Positions 42,300 to 51,754 of a stretch of 64,000 nt of DNA are shown piece after piece. The translations under genes and the position numbers were made by a program. The number at the start of each line of letters is the position of its first letter. Within the stretch, counting starts at the first letter, position 1. The DNA is from Ga0077555 sp041397775 (GTDB taxonomy: Bacteria > Pseudomonadota > Alphaproteobacteria > Rhizobiales > Hyphomicrobiaceae), in the NCBI GenBank assembly GCA_041397775.1, contig JAWKWB010000007.1, positions 248,001-312,000 on the forward strand. Reading direction: 5' to 3'. The notes below the pieces were generated by a model that worked only from the letters and a program-made list of their open reading frames with translations, ran no database searches and had not been told where the DNA came from.

Positions 42300-43163
42300 A
42301 TGACAGCTCCCGAACGATTGCGCGCGCTGCTGGCCAAGCCAGGCTTCGTCGTCATGCCGGCCGTGTGGGACGGCCTGAGCGCCAAGATGGCCGCCGCCGC
42401 CGGATACGAGACAGCCTTCCTTTCGGGTTCCTGCGTGGCGGCGAGCCGGCTGGGTGGCCCCGATCTCGACCTCCTCTCGTTCGCGGAGATGTTCGACAGC
42501 TTCAACATGGTGCGCGGTGCCGCTCCCGACACGCTGGTGCTGGCGGATGGCGACCACGGCTATGGCAACGCCATGAACGTGCAGCGCACGGTGAAGGCCT
42601 ATGGCCGGGCGGGCGCTGCCGCCGTGCTGATCGAAGACAAGATCACGCCGCGCGCGCTCACTTCGGCGGGCAAGCCCTGCCTGCCGCGCGACGAGGCCGT
42701 GATGAAGATCCGCGCGGCCGTTCAGGCCGCCAGGGAATCCGGAATACTCGTGCTGGCGCGGACGGACTGCCGCCCCACGCAGGGCATCGACGAGGCCGTG
42801 GCCCGCATCGAGCTGTTTGCCAAGGAAGGGGCCGACATCTTCCTGCTGGATTCGCCCGCCGACGAGGGCGAGATCCATCGCGCCATCGCCGCCACCGGCG
42901 GCAAGCCGTCGTTCGCCGTATTGTCGCCGGGGGCCCCGCGTGCCACCCCCGACCGCAAGCGCTCCGAGGAGCTGGGCTTCAAGATCGGCACCTATCCGAC
43001 CGCGATGCTGTCGCCGGCGGCTGCAGGAATCAAGGCAGGGCTCGCCGCACTCGTGGCCGGCGAGGCCGAAGCCGGCAGCGCGCTGCCGCCGCCCGAGTTG
43101 CGAACGCTGCTCGGCTATCCCGACTACGATGCGGCGGCCAAGCCGTTCATCGTCAATCGCTGA
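42300..43163 (+). CDS. isocitrate lyase/phosphoenolpyruvate mutase superfamily protein
   Basis: The 287-residue TIM-barrel carbon-carbon lyase starts RLRALLAKPGFVVMPAVWDGLSAKMAAAAGYETAFLSG and carries the Mg-binding TLVLADGDHGYGN, AAVLIEDKITPR, ILVLARTDCR and ADIFLLDSP. It belongs to the subgroup with oxaloacetate decarboxylase and methylisocitrate-lyase-like enzymes, but lacks the KKCGH loop of true isocitrate lyase. It begins a probable three-gene unit with an amidohydrolase and an SDR (27- and 67-bp gaps), suggesting a catabolic route for a carboxylic acid. Confidence 0.88.
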   Translation: MTAPERLRALLAKPGFVVMPAVWDGLSAKMAAAAGYETAFLSGSCVAASRLGGPDLDLLSFAEMFDSFNMVRGAAPDTLVLADGDHGYGNAMNVQRTVKAYGRAGAAAVLIEDKITPRALTSAGKPCLPRDEAVMKIRAAVQAARESGILVLARTDCRPTQGIDEAVARIELFAKEGADIFLLDSPADEGEIHRAIAATGGKPSFAVLSPGAPRATPDRKRSEELGFKIGTYPTAMLSPAAAGIKAGLAALVAGEAEAGSALPPPELRTLLGYPDYDAAAKPFIVNR

Positions 43164-43190
43164 TCGGGCAAGGCCTGGGAGACCACGGAC

Positions 43191-44033
43191 ATGATGATCA
43201 TCGACGCGCAGGTGCATGCCTATGAGCGCGACCGGCCCGGGCGTCCCTGGGCGGCCGTGCTGCACGGACCGCCGGAAGTGACGGGCGACGACATGGTCAT
43301 GGCGATGGACGAGGTCGGCGTCGACGCCGCCATCCTCGTCTCGCCCTTCACCATGTACCGCTATGACGCGAGCTACGCGATCGACGTCCATAAGGCTCAT
43401 CCCGGGCGTTTTGCGCTGGTCAAGCCGGTCGATCCCACCGACGTGGCCGTGGCCGATACGATTGCCGCGTGGAAGGAGCAGCCCGGCGCCATCGCCGTGC
43501 GCATCATGCTCAATCGTGGCCATTCGACCGATCCGGCCGACCCCGGCTTGAACCGCGTGTTCGCCGCGGCTGCCGCGTCCGGCCTGCCGGTCAATCTGCT
43601 GTGCTGGGGGCGTCTCGATCAGGCCCTGGAGATGGCACGCCGCAACCCGGATACGCGCATCGTCATCGACCATCTGGGACTGCACCATCCCTTCGAGCCG
43701 CCGGTGTTCGAGGCGCCCTGGGCCGACCTGCCGAAGGTGCTGAAGCTCGCGTCGCTGGACAATGTCGCCATCAAGATCACGGGCGGTTGCACGCTCTCGC
43801 GCCAACCCTACCCCTACGCAGACATCTGGGATCCGCTGGCGCGCATCTTCGATGCCTTCGGCCTCGACCGCTGCATGTGGGGCACGGACTGGACGCGCGC
43901 GACCGAGCTGCTCACCTACGCGCAGGGGGTCGAGCCGTTCCGGCAAACCGAGCGGCTGTCGGCCTCCGACAAGGCCAGGCTGATGGGCGGCACGCTGCAG
44001 AGCATCTACGGCTGGAAGCCAGAGCGCGCCTGA
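43191..44033 (+). CDS. amidohydrolase family protein (PF04909 type)
   Basis: The 280-residue metal-dependent hydrolase is of the amidohydrolase 2 family, which includes decarboxylases and lactone hydrolases. MIIDAQVHAYERD carries the start motif in the frequent DxQxH form, RIVIDHLGLHHPF gives a His ligand and CMWGTDWTRATEL the terminal Asp. Length is typical. It is the second gene of the lyase-amidohydrolase-SDR unit. Substrate is unknown; a lactone or dicarboxylate is plausible from context only. Confidence 0.88.
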   Translation: MMIIDAQVHAYERDRPGRPWAAVLHGPPEVTGDDMVMAMDEVGVDAAILVSPFTMYRYDASYAIDVHKAHPGRFALVKPVDPTDVAVADTIAAWKEQPGAIAVRIMLNRGHSTDPADPGLNRVFAAAAASGLPVNLLCWGRLDQALEMARRNPDTRIVIDHLGLHHPFEPPVFEAPWADLPKVLKLASLDNVAIKITGGCTLSRQPYPYADIWDPLARIFDAFGLDRCMWGTDWTRATELLTYAQGVEPFRQTERLSASDKARLMGGTLQSIYGWKPERA

Positions 44034-44100
44034 AGTCGCAGGGGCGCCGATCCGGCGGGCAGGACGAGCAGGACCAACACGAGAGAGAAGGCAGGAAACG

Positions 44101-44883
<783 letters not shown>

Positions 44884-44991
44884 CGCGAGGCATCGCGCGG
44901 TGCGTCGTCGTGAGGCGCCGCCGCGCGATGCGAATGTCATCTCTCCGCCCAACCCGCGTGTTAGGGGCATTGGCAGTGAACGGCGTATTGG

Positions 44992-45235
44992 CTAGTGTGG
45001 CTCACCTCACGTTCGGCCTCCGATCGCGCCTTGGGGCGTTGCCGAACGTCGAGGACAGAAGCTACGCTAGTGTAGCGCATCTGACGTTTGGTACCCGCCA
45101 GCGGATAGGTCCACAACCAAACATCAGGTGCAAAAGCTACACTAAAATCATGGTGTTGCTAGTGTTCCACATGGTTCCGACATTTGCTCTCGGACGCGCC
45201 GCAAGGGGATGCAGATGCCGGAACGGGAACACTAG
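44992..45235. repeat. triple hairpin repeat array including composite copy 2
   Basis: Three CTAG-bounded hairpins follow head to tail in the 400-bp gap before the AsmA gene. Module C (44992-45070) pairs CACGTTCGGC with GCCGAACGTC inside CTAGTGTGGC / GCTACGCTAG. Module A (45067-45144) and module B (about 45152-45235) are near-identical to 6717-6883. Modules C and A share one CTAG (45067-45070). The A copy has two changes in one arm only (accaaacatcaggtg), so the stem is slightly weakened. Confidence 0.85.
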
Positions 45236-45283
45236 GCTGCTTTCTTCGATGATGACAGTTCGACCAGGAGCGTAGGCGACGGC

Positions 45284-48200
45284 ATGCATCGCATACTGCT
45301 CGCAATCGGTGGTCTGCTCGTCGGCCTGTTGGCCGCGCTGTTCATCGCGCCGGTATTCATCGACTGGAACCGTTATCGTGGTGTCCTCGAGGAAGAGGCC
45401 ACCCGGCTCCTCGGTCGCGAGGTGCGCGTCGGCGGCCGCATCGGCATCCAGTTCCTCCCGACGCCGAGCCTTTCGGTCCAACAGATCCGTCTGGCCGATA
45501 CCCAGGCCCTCGTTGGAACGCCGCTGTTCCGCGCCCAGTCCGTGACCATGGGGTTGGCTATCGGCCCGCTGTTCCGCGGCGATGTCCAGGTCACGCATGT
45601 CGAGATGCGCAAGCCCGAGCTGACCCTGGTGCTCGATGGAAAAGGCGGCGGCAACTGGAGCACGTTCGCCGATCGCAAGTTGCAGGCCGTGCTGGCGCCC
45701 AGCAGCATCATCCTCGACGACGTTCGCTTCACCGAAGGCGTCGTCGCCATCCTCGAAAGAGATGGCCGCGAGCGCACGCGCATCGAGCGGATCGCCGGGC
45801 ATCTTTCGGCGGCCGATTTAGAGGGGCCATACCGCGTTGCGGCCAGCTTCGACTACCGCGGCACCGTCGGCGAAATGAAACTTGGCACGGCACGGGCGGA
45901 CGCGGACGGGGCGGTGCGTCTGAAGGCGGCTGTGACGATCCCAGGCGCCAGGCAGACGCTGTCCTTCGATGGCGTGGCCCGTGACGTACTATCCCGCCCG
46001 CATATGCAAGGCCTGGTGAAGGCCCGCATCGACCAGGGCGCCAAGCCCGAGGCAGCGAACGCCGCAGATACCGCATTCGAGATCGGCGGCCAGCTCACCG
46101 CCGATACGTCCGGGGCACTGTTGCGCGCGCTCACCGTCTCGTTCGAGCGCGCGGGACGCCCGCAGCTCGCCAGCGGCGAAGCCCGCATGGTCTGGGGTGG
46201 GAAGCCGTCGCTCGACGTGGGGCTGCAATCGCGTTGGATCGATTTCGACAGCCTCGGGCTCTCGCCACCGGGAACGCCGCTTGCCACGCGCGGTCAGGCC
46301 TTTGCCGATGCGCTGCGTGGTGCCCTGCCGGCGGACGGTGCCGTGCGCGTGCGCGTGAACCTCGATCAGGCGACCTTCGGCGGCGAAATCATCAGTGTCG
46401 TGGACCTCGCGATGACGCGCGAGACAGGGCCGCCGGTCGTCACGATGTCGGCCCTGCTGCCCGGTGGCAGCCGCATCCACCTGGGCGGTACGCTCGATGC
46501 GGAAAAGGACCGCACGCGCTTTGCCGGCAAGCTGTCGCTGGGCGGCGCCAGTCTGCGCCGCTTCCTCGTCTGGTCGATGGCGACGAAGACGCCGGTCATA
46601 GGTGCGGACGGCGCCTTCAGTCTCGACGGCAGCATTTCTCTCGGTGCTGGCCGTTACGCGGTCGAGGGCATGACGGCGCGCCTTGCCGGCAGCGAGGTCC
46701 GCGGCAGCCTGGCCTGGAGCGAGGTTCAAGCCCGCCGCAACGTCAGCATCAGCCTTGCGGGGGCTGAACTCGACCTCGATGGGCTGCTTGCAGAAGCCCC
46801 TACGCTCGACAGTCTCCGCGCGCACCTTTTCGACAGCATCACCTCGGCCCCTGGCCAGCGATTGGCCGATGCCGTGACGTTGCGCCTCGATCTGGGCAAG
46901 CTGCAACTTGCCGGCCTGGCATTGCGCGACGTGCAGGCCGCCATCGACATCGCAGAGGGGAAACTCGCCGTCTCCCGCCTGATCGCCGAAGGCCCCGAAG
47001 GCTGGTCGATCGACGGCCGGTGCGATCTTGACCGTGGCCCAGGCGGGCGGCTTCAGGGCAACGCGGCCATGGCGCTTTCTGCCGCGTCTCCCGCGGGTGT
47101 TGCGGCCCTTGCCCGTGCTGCGGGACTGACGTCGCCCTGGCTGCCGGCGGCGGATCGCGTCGGTCGTGCGCTGCCTCTGCAACTGTCCACGCGCGTCAAA
47201 CTGGAAGGCGCCGAAACGTCCCGCGCAACGGTTTCCATCGACGGCATGCTCGGCCGCACGCACATCGCTGCGAGCACGCGCATGTCGGGCCTCGATGCGG
47301 CCTGGCGGGACCGCGCCACCGATCTCGCCATGACGCTGACCGGCCGCGATGGGACGGCGCTGGCGGACTTGCTGGGAACCGGGCCGCGCCAGGCTGCGGG
47401 CAAGGCGACCGACCCCGCGCGCATCGTCCTGCGCGGCATTGGCAAGCCCGGCTCCGGCCTCGAAACCCTGCTCGCGGCCGAAACCGCCGGCAACGCACTG
47501 GAATACCGCGGTCGGATCGCTGTTTCGGAGACCGCGCAGGTCGTGGCGGACGGTCAAGTCGAAATGGCGCTGGGCGATGCCGGTCGCATGCTCGCTGCCC
47601 TGGGGCTGCCGTTCGAGGGAGCTCTGGCACGCCGTCCCGCGCGCGGTGCGCTGAAGCTGTCGCGCAATCCCTCGCGCCTGCTGCTCGAGGGAGGCGAACT
47701 CGCGATTGCCGAAACACCGACGCGGCTTGCGCTCGAGTTCACCCCGAACGACGCGGGCAGCACCTTGACGGGGAGTGTCACGTCGCGGACGGCGAGCCTG
47801 CCCGCCATCCTCGACGCGTTGACCAGCGCCAGGACGCGGCGCGGCGACACGGCTGCCGACCGCAGCCTGTGGAGTGACGATCCGTTCGATCTCGCCCAGT
47901 TCGCCGACCTGTCCGTCGACGTCGAGGTCGATGCGGCAGCACTCGATATCGGCGGCGGGGTCTTGATCCACGAGCCCAAGGCGCACCTCGTCGCCAAGGC
48001 CGGCCGCGTCACGCTTTCCCTCACCAGCAATAAGCTTCTCGATGGCGCGTTGAAGGGCGAGATCCGCCTCACGGAAGCACCCGTCGGCGCCGCTGCCGAG
48101 GTCGATGTTTCCATCCGGGGCGCGCGCATCGAAGCCCTGTTTCCAAAAGAGAGCGAAGCGGCCGCCAAGGGCGTGCTCTCCACAAACCTCCATCTCGCGG

Positions 48201-48994
48201 GACAGGCCCTGGGCCCGCGCGGACTGATCGCGGCATTGCGCGGCACCGGTGGCCTGGACCTGGGGGCGGGCGAAATGCACCGACTGTCGCCAGAGGCGAT
48301 CGCCCGGGCCACCGAGACCATCTTGGGCAAGGCTGGCGAACTCTCGCCCGAGGACGTCCGTCAGCGGCTGCTCGCGGCGCTTGCACATGGCACCATGCCG
48401 ATCCCGCGTGGTCGCATCGGCGTCGAGGTCGCCGACGGCGTCATCCGTCTGGCGCCCTTGAGCCTGGTGTCCGGCCACGGCCGCACGACGGGAACGTGGA
48501 CGATCGATCTGGAATCGATGCGCTACGACGCTGAATGGCGCATCGCGCCGGCCTCCGGATCGGGCGAGACGGGCCGGGCCAAGGCGGGCCGGCCGCTGCC
48601 GGCGATCGTCGTCGTCTATACGGGACCGCTGTCGGCTGTTGCGCGCGCCGAACCGCGCCTGCAATCGGAGGACTTCGAGCGCGAGTTGGTCGTGCGCAAG
48701 ATGGAGCGCGACTTGGCTGAACTCGAGCGCCTGCGCAAGCTCGACGAGGAGCGGGCACGCCAGGAGATCGAACGGCAAAGACGCCTCGAGTTGGAGCGGC
48801 AGCGCCAACAGAACGAGGAGCGGCTACGCCTCGAGCGCGAGCGCGCCAATGCGCTACAGCCCGGCACTGTCGAGCCGCAGCGGGCGGCGCCCCTGCCTCC
48901 GCGCAACCGCACCGATCTGGCGCCGAACGCGCCGGGGCCGGGACTTCAGCCGTCCCTGCCGGCGCTGCCCACGGCCGTGCCCAACCTGCGATAA
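45284..48994 (+). CDS. AsmA family protein
   Basis: The 1236-residue protein is anchored by an N-terminal membrane segment (residues about 5-26, LAIGGLLVGLLAALFIAPVFI) and extends into the periplasm. The AsmA/DUF748 start DWNRYRGVLEEEATRLLGREVRVGGRIGIQFLPTPSLSVQQIRL is clear. AsmA-like proteins are bridge-like carriers that move phospholipid between membranes. The long middle is beta-rich, and the C-terminal AsmA part includes DLGAGEMHRLSPEAI. An unusual highly charged coiled coil (about residues 1128-1190, RDLAELERLRKLDEERARQEIERQ) and a Pro-rich tail follow. It is much longer than E. coli AsmA (617). Confidence 0.9.
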   Translation: MHRILLAIGGLLVGLLAALFIAPVFIDWNRYRGVLEEEATRLLGREVRVGGRIGIQFLPTPSLSVQQIRLADTQALVGTPLFRAQSVTMGLAIGPLFRGDVQVTHVEMRKPELTLVLDGKGGGNWSTFADRKLQAVLAPSSIILDDVRFTEGVVAILERDGRERTRIERIAGHLSAADLEGPYRVAASFDYRGTVGEMKLGTARADADGAVRLKAAVTIPGARQTLSFDGVARDVLSRPHMQGLVKARIDQGAKPEAANAADTAFEIGGQLTADTSGALLRALTVSFERAGRPQLASGEARMVWGGKPSLDVGLQSRWIDFDSLGLSPPGTPLATRGQAFADALRGALPADGAVRVRVNLDQATFGGEIISVVDLAMTRETGPPVVTMSALLPGGSRIHLGGTLDAEKDRTRFAGKLSLGGASLRRFLVWSMATKTPVIGADGAFSLDGSISLGAGRYAVEGMTARLAGSEVRGSLAWSEVQARRNVSISLAGAELDLDGLLAEAPTLDSLRAHLFDSITSAPGQRLADAVTLRLDLGKLQLAGLALRDVQAAIDIAEGKLAVSRLIAEGPEGWSIDGRCDLDRGPGGRLQGNAAMALSAASPAGVAALARAAGLTSPWLPAADRVGRALPLQLSTRVKLEGAETSRATVSIDGMLGRTHIAASTRMSGLDAAWRDRATDLAMTLTGRDGTALADLLGTGPRQAAGKATDPARIVLRGIGKPGSGLETLLAAETAGNALEYRGRIAVSETAQVVADGQVEMALGDAGRMLAALGLPFEGALARRPARGALKLSRNPSRLLLEGGELAIAETPTRLALEFTPNDAGSTLTGSVTSRTASLPAILDALTSARTRRGDTAADRSLWSDDPFDLAQFADLSVDVEVDAAALDIGGGVLIHEPKAHLVAKAGRVTLSLTSNKLLDGALKGEIRLTEAPVGAAAEVDVSIRGARIEALFPKESEAAAKGVLSTNLHLAGQALGPRGLIAALRGTGGLDLGAGEMHRLSPEAIARATETILGKAGELSPEDVRQRLLAALAHGTMPIPRGRIGVEVADGVIRLAPLSLVSGHGRTTGTWTIDLESMRYDAEWRIAPASGSGETGRAKAGRPLPAIVVVYTGPLSAVARAEPRLQSEDFERELVVRKMERDLAELERLRKLDEERARQEIERQRRLELERQRQQNEERLRLERERANALQPGTVEPQRAAPLPPRNRTDLAPNAPGPGLQPSLPALPTAVPNLR

Positions 48995-49044
48995 GAGCCC
49001 CGTCGCCGCCCCGCGGTCTCGCGGCCCTGGCAGCTTGGGGCCGC

Positions 49045-50457
49045 TCAATGGCGCGTGGCGTGCACCATGCGCGCGCCACCCGGTTGCGCCGCGCCACCCG
49101 GTTGCGCCGCGCCACCGGGCACAGCATCGAGCGCATCGATCAGCGTCATGATGCGCGGCAATGCGGTGTCGTCGCCGAACGACTGCGCCGCCGCCAGCAA
49201 GTCCCCGGTTCGCTCGCCCAATTCCGCTGCGACGAGGCCACTCATCTTGCTCCCCATGTCGTCCCACCGCATGGGATTGCCCGGATGCCCCTTCGCCACC
49301 GGAATATCCGTCACGAGGGAGCGCCCATCGCGCGTGCGCACCTCGAGACGGGCGGCCGCGATGCCGACATCTGCTCCCGCTTCCGCCGAGATATGACGTG
49401 CGGTATCGACGGCGCCCGTATCCGCAGTCCAAGGATCGCGGAAATCGCCGGCCGACACGGTGTGGCCATGGAAACCGAGCGCGATGCAGTAGCGCAGGTC
49501 GAATTTCGCTGCCAGCGGCGTGCTGGGCGCGCCATCCGCCGCCCCCGTGACCTTCATGCACAGCGGCGACACCCTGACCCGCGCATCCGCGATCTGCGCG
49601 GGCGACACGCCCATCTGGCGCGCGGCGTCGACGGCGGGATGCACGAGATGGCACGCCGCGTAGGGCTTGAAGCTGTTGGCCAGAATGCGCCAGTCGCCGA
49701 AATCGACGGACTTCATGGTGATGGAGCCGTCCTGGATGTAGGCCCGGTCGATGCCACCCGGCTCGAGCAGGGCTGCCGCGCCCGTGAAGCCGCGTTCTGC
49801 CAGTTGCGCCGAGAGCACGCCGTCCATGGCCGCCTTGCCGGCATGGAACGGCTTCGCCATCGTCCCGAACGACAGCGTCAATCCGCTGATCTGCGTGGCC
49901 GCCGCCGCCACCGCATGCTGCGCGCGCTCGGCATCGAGGCCGAGCAGCGCCGCGCATGCCGCCGCCGCCCCGATCCGGCCGAACGCCCCCGTCGAATGCA
50001 GGCCGCGCGCGGTCAAGCCTTCGCCCAGCCCCTCGCCCACGCGGCCGGCCACCTCGAAGCCCGTCACGAAGGCGCGCAGCATCTCCATCTCGCTGGCGCC
50101 ACTCTGCTGGCCGAGAGCCAGCACGGCAGCCCACACGGGCGCACTCGTGTGCGTGACGGCGGGAATGTAGGTGTCGTCGAAGTCGAGGCAGTGGGCGAGC
50201 GTGCCGTTGGCCAGAGCCGCGAAAGGCGCCGCCGTTTGGCCACCGAAGATGACGCGCGCGTGCCCGTCCGCCTGCCAGCCCGCCACGACCTCGCGCACCG
50301 TGCGCCCGGCATCTTCCGTGCGCGCGCCGACGGCCACCGCCAGCCAGTCGGCAAGGCACAGCCGCGCCGCGTCGATCACCGCCTCGGGCATCTGGCGATT
50401 GCGGGCGCCTGCGATGTAGGCGCCGATGCGCGCCGCGTTGCCGTCTGCTCGAGACAT
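49045..50457 (-). CDS. MmgE/PrpD family protein
   Basis: The 470-residue protein belongs to the 2-methylcitrate dehydratase / cis-aconitate decarboxylase / immune-responsive gene 1 family. Features: ARLCLADWLAVAVGARTED, LAHCLDFDDTYIPAVTHTSAPVWAAVLALG, AFGRIGAAAACAALLGLDAERAQHAV, GTMAKPFHAGKAAMDGV and NSFKPYAACHLVHPAVDAA. ATG 50457 has GGAGAGGA directly upstream; the reading frame continues far upstream antisense to nothing relevant and is not coding there. The C-terminus contains a short PGGAAQ repeat. It is the last gene of an operon with an MFS transporter and an acyl-CoA dehydrogenase. Confidence 0.92.
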   Translation of the reverse strand: MSRADGNAARIGAYIAGARNRQMPEAVIDAARLCLADWLAVAVGARTEDAGRTVREVVAGWQADGHARVIFGGQTAAPFAALANGTLAHCLDFDDTYIPAVTHTSAPVWAAVLALGQQSGASEMEMLRAFVTGFEVAGRVGEGLGEGLTARGLHSTGAFGRIGAAAACAALLGLDAERAQHAVAAAATQISGLTLSFGTMAKPFHAGKAAMDGVLSAQLAERGFTGAAALLEPGGIDRAYIQDGSITMKSVDFGDWRILANSFKPYAACHLVHPAVDAARQMGVSPAQIADARVRVSPLCMKVTGAADGAPSTPLAAKFDLRYCIALGFHGHTVSAGDFRDPWTADTGAVDTARHISAEAGADVGIAAARLEVRTRDGRSLVTDIPVAKGHPGNPMRWDDMGSKMSGLVAAELGERTGDLLAAAQSFGDDTALPRIMTLIDALDAVPGGAAQPGGAAQPGGARMVHATRH

Positions 50458-50471
50458 GGGTTCCTCTCCGA

Positions 50472-51695
50472 TCATGCCGTCGCGGGGATGCCGCGCCGGC
50501 TGCTGCGACCGCGCGTCAGCAGGCCCGCGAGAATGATGAAATTGACGAGATTGGCGACGAGCCCGGTTCCGAAGGCAGGGGCATAGGAGCCGAACTGATC
50601 GTAGATGATGCCGGCGCTCCAGCCGCCTGCGGCCATGCCCGTCGTCCCTGTCAGCAGCAGGATCGGCATGCGCCAGCTCGCGTCGTGCGCCGGAAAGAAC
50701 TGCCGCGCCGTGACGATGTAGGCCGGGATCAGGCCACTGAAGCCGAGCCCGAACGCAGCGGAGACGAAGAACAGGCCGGCTTCGTCCTGCGTGACGAGGA
50801 ATGCCAGAATCGCGGCCGCCTGCGCCGCCGAGCACACGACAAGTGTTGCAAGCCCGCCGATACGGTCCGAGAGCCAGCCCCAGAACTGCCGGCTGAAAAA
50901 GGCGCAGCTCAGCAGGACTGAAAGCATCACCGCGCCGCGTGACGCGGCAATCCCTAGGTCCCCGCACAACGCGATCAGGTGCGCCTGCGGCATCGCCATG
51001 GGGATGCAGCACAGGAACGAGGCGAACGCGAGCAGGCCGAACGCCACCTCCTTGGGCAGTCCCAGAACCTCGTCCGATGCGGCGGCAGCGCGCGCGCTGG
51101 CCGTCGGTTCGGGCAACTTCGGAGGCAGCTTCAGGAAGATGGCGGCGAGCGGCAGCACCAGAGCTGCGATGATGAAGCCGAAGCCCAGCATGGTCTGGCG
51201 CCACCCGTAGTAGGCGATGGCCCGCTCGAACAGCGGCGGCCAGAAGGCACCGGCCAGGTATTGCCCGCTCGCGATCAACGCCACGGCCGTGCCGCGCCGC
51301 CTTTCGAACCAGCGCGTCACGTAGATGTAGAGGGGAGCATTGATGCCGGCGTTGCCCAGCAGGCCGACGAAAAGGCCATGCCCCACGAGCAACTGCATCG
51401 CATCGCCCTGCGAGGAGATCGCAAGGCCGAGGCAGACCATCGTGGCACCGGCCATTACGGTCCAGCGCACGCCGTAGCGGTCGGCGAGCCAGCCCATGAC
51501 GAGCCCGCCGACGCCGGTTCCGAACCAGGCCAGCGCATAGGCGCCCGAAGGGATGGAGCGCTGCCCGCCAAGGTCCGCCGCGATATGCTTGAGGCCGACG
51601 TTCGTGATATGCGGCGAACCGAACGACACGGCGAGAATGAAAAGCGAGGCGACGGCGATTGACCACGCCTCGCGGCTGTCGATGCGTGGATCCAT
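50472..51695 (-). CDS. MFS transporter (monocarboxylate porter-like)
   Basis: The 407-residue twelve-helix major facilitator has GWLADRYGVRWTVMAG in the loop 2-3 position and YVTRWFERRRGTAVALIASGQYLAGAFWPPLFE in the next half, a pattern frequent in the oxalate/formate-like and monocarboxylate MFS group. ATG 51695 has a good ribosome site (GGGGGA, 6 bases spacing); an ATG at 51719 is also in frame. It is followed 14 bp later by the MmgE/PrpD gene, so it probably imports the carboxylate they process. Confidence 0.9.
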   Translation of the reverse strand: MDPRIDSREAWSIAVASLFILAVSFGSPHITNVGLKHIAADLGGQRSIPSGAYALAWFGTGVGGLVMGWLADRYGVRWTVMAGATMVCLGLAISSQGDAMQLLVGHGLFVGLLGNAGINAPLYIYVTRWFERRRGTAVALIASGQYLAGAFWPPLFERAIAYYGWRQTMLGFGFIIAALVLPLAAIFLKLPPKLPEPTASARAAAASDEVLGLPKEVAFGLLAFASFLCCIPMAMPQAHLIALCGDLGIAASRGAVMLSVLLSCAFFSRQFWGWLSDRIGGLATLVVCSAAQAAAILAFLVTQDEAGLFFVSAAFGLGFSGLIPAYIVTARQFFPAHDASWRMPILLLTGTTGMAAGGWSAGIIYDQFGSYAPAFGTGLVANLVNFIILAGLLTRGRSSRRGIPATA

Positions 51696-51754
51696 CGCCG
51701 GTCCCCCGATTGTCGTCATGCGGACGCCGTTTCGCGCGCCGCGATGACCGCGTT

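Noticed and set aside
45989..48808. A 939-codon minus-strand frame inside the AsmA gene
   Set aside because: Antisense to a clear AsmA protein; no recognisable motif.
50458..51666. Upstream extension of the MmgE/PrpD frame to 873 codons
   Set aside because: The extension is an out-of-frame shadow of the MFS transporter on the same strand; the ribosome site at 50457 fixes the true start.
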